Positions 21,925 to 24,733 of a stretch of DNA of 24,733 bases are shown here, piece by piece (within the stretch, counting starts at the first letter, position 1; the number at the start of each line of letters is the position of its first letter). The notes beneath the pieces were generated by a model. The model was not told where the DNA came from. It made no database searches and was given only the letters and a program-made list of their open reading frames with translations. This DNA is from a virus. The translations under genes were made by a program, and so were the position numbers. The stretch lies in the IMG/VR virus record IMGVR_UViG_3300021432_000096, positions 1 to 24,733 of that record; one strand, 5' to 3'.

Positions 21925-24733
21925 ACGAGGGTTGTGGTGGTCACGCACCGCCGACACCGCTTGCCCCGGCAGGGGCGCGTGGTGGTCGTCACGGTGCTGG
22001 TGGTGGTGGTCGTCGTCGGAACCGTCGTCGTGGTGCTCGTCGTGGTGGTGGAGGTTGTAGTCGTCGTGGTCGTGGTTGGCAGCGTTATCGTCGTGGTGGT
22101 CGAAGTGGTCGTTGTAGTCGTCGTGGTGGTCGTCGTGGTTGTGGTTGTCGTGGTCGAGGTGGTGGTGGAAGTCGTTGTCGTGGTGGTTGTGGTGGTAGTC
22201 GTCGTGGTCGTCGTGGTTGTGCTGGTCGTCGTCGTGGTCGTGGTGGTGGTTGTGGTCGTCGTGATGCAGGTACAGGTTCCGACCACGTCCGCACAGACCT
22301 GACCCATCGGGCAATCCCCGACACAGGCCGGGTCCACCGCACCCGCGCACGAACTCCCAATGGTGGTCGTGGTCGTGGAGGTCGTCGTGGTCGTGGTTGT
22401 GGTGGTCGAGGTGGTGGTCGTCGTGGTGGTTGTTGTCGTCGTGGTCGTGGTCGTGGTGCTGGTGGTGGTCGTGGTAGTCGTCGTGGTCGTGGTCGTCGTC
22501 GTCGTGGAAGTGGTGGTCGTCGTGGTCGTTGTCGTTGTCGTTGTCGTCGTCGTCGTGGTGGTGCTGGTGGTTGTCGTCGTCGTTGACGTCGTGGTGGTGG
22601 TCGTGGTCGGCGGCACTTCGTCGTTCTCCAGCGCCAACGTCCGCGTGGTGCCCGGCACCAACACCTGCCGAAGGAACGTCGGTGCCGCCGGAGTCGTGAA
22701 GTCGTAGACCTCCACGCCCTGATTCGCGGACGCATGCGTGAGCGCCGGCACCGTCCCAAAGAGGAGTGCCGGACTCGTCCCGAAGGCGAGCAGCGCCGAC
22801 TCTGTCCGACCAGCAATCGACCCGAGGATCGTGACCGCCCCAGGCGTGGTCGTGTCCAGCGCCCGGATCGTCGTCAACCCGTCGTAGACATAGGCCCGGT
22901 TCGGGACCGTCGCATTCGCCACCACGGTCGCCGCCGTCGCGAACGTCCCGAGAAGCGTCGGGGCATTTGGGTTGGTGATGTCGACCGTCAGGAAGTTCGT
23001 CGTGGCCGCGAGGTAGGCCCGCGTGCCGGCGAGCGCCACGTCCGTCACCGCCGTCGCGGTATTCAGGCTGCTCGCGATGAAGGGGAAGGGCGGGTTCCCG
23101 ACATAGACCACCTGGAAGCCGGGATTCGTGCCCCCCGTCGCGATGTAGGCGTAGTTCCCCGTGACGCGGAGCACCTCGCCATTCGCCACCGTCACGCGCC
23201 CAAGGATGGCCGGGCTCGACGGCGTGGTGACGTTGATCGTCACGAGATCGGTGTGAGCCGGGTTCCCCGAGACCACCTCCAGCGCGTAGGCCGTGTTCCC
23301 GACCACAGCCATCCCCCTCAGAATCCGGTTGACCGCCATCGCGCCCGCGAGCGTCGGGGCATGGGGATTGGTTGCGCTCCCCACGTTCAGCTCGGGGAAG
23401 ACCAAGCTCCCTGTTGGCACCGGGGCCACGAGCGACGGATTGACTCCGATCCCGAAGCTCTCCGTGAGGCCGTAGCGATGCGTCAGGAGTGCCGGAGAGG
23501 TCGGGCTCGACACATCATAGGCGACGAGCCCCTGCTGTAAGGAGGCGTTCGGACTCGCCAGCAACGCCACGTTGTTCGGTGCCGCCGCGACACGCAGAGC
23601 ATTGTAGCCCCGCGCCACTCCCTGGAGCGACGGGCTCGAGAGATTCGACACGTTGACCGTCCGGAAGCCGTTCGCGTCCGTCCCGCTCACCGTGTAGAGC
23701 GTCGTGCCCTGCAGGGAGACCCCGACCGGCGCGAAGCCGCCCGCCGTGAAGGTGCTAAGCAGGATCGGGTTCCCGTTCCCGGTCACGTCAAGGATACGGA
23801 GGCTGGCCGAGTCCCCAACGAACGCCGTGGCTGCGTGACCACCTGACGAGCCCGTCACAGTGATGCCCTCGGCATCCGTTGTCGCCAGCGTCCCGGTGAG
23901 GGTCGGCACCGTCGGCGTCGCCGCGCTGGCGATCCGAACTCCCGAGGTGCCGAGAGCGAGGTACAACGTCGTCCCGGACAGCACCATGTCCTGACAGCCG
24001 TTCGGGAGCGCCACAGAGCCCATCACGGTCGGGCTCGACGGGTTACTCAGGTCGATTACCTGCAACGCCACCGTCGCCGGGTTCCCGGGCGTCGTCTTCA
24101 CGGAGTAGCCCCGGTTCCCGTTGGTCGCAGCGCAATGATAGACGCCCGCGAGGCTGCCCTTCGTGATCGGCGTTGCGGGCGTCGTCACGTCGACTACCGT
24201 GAGACCGCCCGCACCTTGTGCATTCAAGGACAGCGTACCCGAGACGGACACGCGGTCCCCCGTGAAGGGCGGATTCGCTCCTCCAAGCGGTGTCAGTGTG
24301 ACCGGGCTCCCGATGCTAACCGTAGAGAGCCCGAACTGATCGGAGGCGACATAGGCCCGATTCGCCCCCTGATCTACGATGACATCCTCGGCCTGCCCGA
24401 CATTCGGGACGAAGCCGACGAGAGCCTGCGGGCTCGTCAGGCGGATGACGTCGACTACGGCGGCGGAGTCGCTGGCGTAGATGACTGGGCCAAGGATGGT
24501 GGTGCTCGTAGTGGTACTGGTGGAAGTGGTGGTCGTGCTTGCAGCGGTGGTGGAAGTCGTGGTGCTGGTCGTGGTCGTCGTAGAAGGAACGGTGGTAGTG
24601 GTGCTAGTGGTTGTCGTAGTCGTGGTGGGCGGCACGGATGATGTGGTCGTGGTCGACAGAAAGGTCGTCGTCGTAGACGAACCCCCAGTCGTCGTGGTGG
24701 TCGTGCCCCCGCCGGAGGTCGTCGTGGTCGACG
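21921..24733 (-). CDS. Giant Thr-rich, mucin-like LVIVD beta-propeller protein (5' end outside window)
   Basis: The frame is open to the window end at 24733, so the true start lies outside; 936 residues are visible. In order they are a Thr/Ser stalk with Gly-rich breaks (24733-24497) and a beta-propeller of about 625 residues (about 24494-22620). A second Thr/Ser stalk (22614-22364) is followed by a six-Cys module (IGSSCAGAVDPACVGD, then CPMGQVCADVVGTCTC). A third stalk follows, and then a Cys-rich tail (RPCRGKRCRRC). In the propeller a motif of the form N/T-P-x-x-P-x-x-x-G-x repeats about twelve times (for example NPSSPTVMGS, TPSSPAILGR, NPNAPTLLGT), as in LVIVD repeats. Such proteins are secreted or surface proteins in bacteria; Thr runs are potential O-glycosylation stalks. 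It is followed by a 48-aa gene overlapping its stop. Confidence 0.75.
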   Translation of the reverse strand, partial: STTTTSGGGTTTTTTGGSSTTTTFLSTTTTSSVPPTTTTTTTSTTTTVPSTTTTTSTTTSTTAASTTTTSTSTTTSTTILGPVIYASDSAAVVDVIRLTSPQALVGFVPNVGQAEDVIVDQGANRAYVASDQFGLSTVSIGSPVTLTPLGGANPPFTGDRVSVSGTLSLNAQGAGGLTVVDVTTPATPITKGSLAGVYHCAATNGNRGYSVKTTPGNPATVALQVIDLSNPSSPTVMGSVALPNGCQDMVLSGTTLYLALGTSGVRIASAATPTVPTLTGTLATTDAEGITVTGSSGGHAATAFVGDSASLRILDVTGNGNPILLSTFTAGGFAPVGVSLQGTTLYTVSGTDANGFRTVNVSNLSSPSLQGVARGYNALRVAAAPNNVALLASPNASLQQGLVAYDVSSPTSPALLTHRYGLTESFGIGVNPSLVAPVPTGSLVFPELNVGSATNPHAPTLAGAMAVNRILRGMAVVGNTAYALEVVSGNPAHTDLVTINVTTPSSPAILGRVTVANGEVLRVTGNYAYIATGGTNPGFQVVYVGNPPFPFIASSLNTATAVTDVALAGTRAYLAATTNFLTVDITNPNAPTLLGTFATAATVVANATVPNRAYVYDGLTTIRALDTTTPGAVTILGSIAGRTESALLAFGTSPALLFGTVPALTHASANQGVEVYDFTTPAAPTFLRQVLVPGTTRTLALENDEVPPTTTTTTTSTTTTTTSTTTTTTTTTTTTTTTTTTSTTTTTTTTTTTTTTTSTTTTTTTTTTTTTTTTSTTTTTTTTTSTTTTTIGSSCAGAVDPACVGDCPMGQVCADVVGTCTCITTTTTTTTTTTTTSTTTTTTTTTTTTTTTTTSTTTSTTTTTTTTTTTTTTTTTSTTTTITLPTTTTTTTTSTTTTSTTTTVPTTTTTTSTVTTTTRPCRGKRCRRCVTTTTLV
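21975..22263 (-). repeat. Third Thr/Ser-coding tract
   Basis: A near-continuous run of ACN codons with scattered TCN/AGC codons, forming an imperfect trinucleotide microsatellite (GTC/GTG/GTA units on the plus strand). Period three keeps the frame when units are lost or gained. Confidence 0.85.
22364..22614 (-). repeat. Second Thr/Ser-coding tract
   Basis: An imperfect trinucleotide tract encoding about 84 residues, nearly all Thr with single Ser at intervals. It separates the beta-propeller from the six-Cys module and would be a rigid stalk. On the plus strand it produces long Val-rich open frames that are artefacts. Confidence 0.85.
24497..24733 (-). repeat. First Thr/Ser-coding tract, cut by window end
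   Basis: A Thr/Ser tract with Gly-Gly-Gly and SS breaks that reaches the window end, showing the protein continues outside. It precedes the beta-propeller. Confidence 0.8.

Noticed and set aside
21847-22707. Plus-strand Val-rich frames opposite the Thr tracts
   Set aside because: These are the reverse complement of ACN repeats and have no independent support.

Overview
This window is a 24.7 kb piece of the virion-structure module of a tailed phage (Caudoviricetes), either a free phage or a prophage. The DNA is GC-rich. Every gene except one lies on the minus strand, so transcription runs from high to low coordinates. Genes are tightly packed: many start and stop codons overlap as ATGA, GTGA, TGATG or TAATG, and Shine-Dalgarno sequences of the GGAGG/AAAGGAG type are common. 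No terminase, integrase, replication gene, tRNA or CRISPR array is visible. Two genes run off the window ends.

Layout in transcription order. (1) 24733-21605: a very large, incomplete Thr-rich protein with a LVIVD-type beta-propeller and a six-Cys module, then two small proteins. (2) 21608-19935: an HNH-AP2 endonuclease gene, an unknown 126-aa protein, an M15-type peptidase (probable endolysin) and a 137-aa unknown. (3) 19930-14499: a 337-aa coiled-coil protein, a collagen-like fibre protein and three further small proteins. The fibre protein and those three carry clear N-terminal signal peptides. (4) 14480-13713: a free-standing LAGLIDADG homing endonuclease on the plus strand, inserted at the 5' end of a small phage gene. 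A truncated start of that gene remains on one side and an intact, differently coded start on the other. (5) 13728-12803: a small protein and a fifth signal-peptide protein with a Thr-rich stalk. (6) 12796-7259: the head core, made up of a portal protein interrupted by a 269-aa intein, a scaffold-like protein and the major capsid protein. A GC-rich cUUCGg hairpin follows the capsid gene. (7) 7184-3817: a string of small proteins (two possibly related head proteins, a His-rich 46-aa protein, an Ig-like protein and several basic or disordered proteins). (8) 3810-283: a probable head-tail adaptor and an 852-aa beta-rich tail or connector protein. (9) 224-1: the start of a second HNH endonuclease related to the first.

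The genes work together as a head/neck/tail and lysis module. Two features stand out. First, four homing-type endonucleases or endonuclease-bearing elements occur in 24.7 kb: an intein, a free LAGLIDADG and two HNH-AP2 relatives. Second, five signal-peptide proteins, joined by a mucin-like beta-propeller protein, sit inside the structural operon. Phage virions assemble in the cytoplasm, so these look like proteins exported to the envelope or surface of the infected cell. The Thr-rich stalks and the CP-x-GQ-x-C-type module resemble secreted proteins of large-genome, GC-rich bacteria of the Myxococcota/Desulfobacterota/Binatota kind. This host hint is an inference from style, not a taxonomic assignment.
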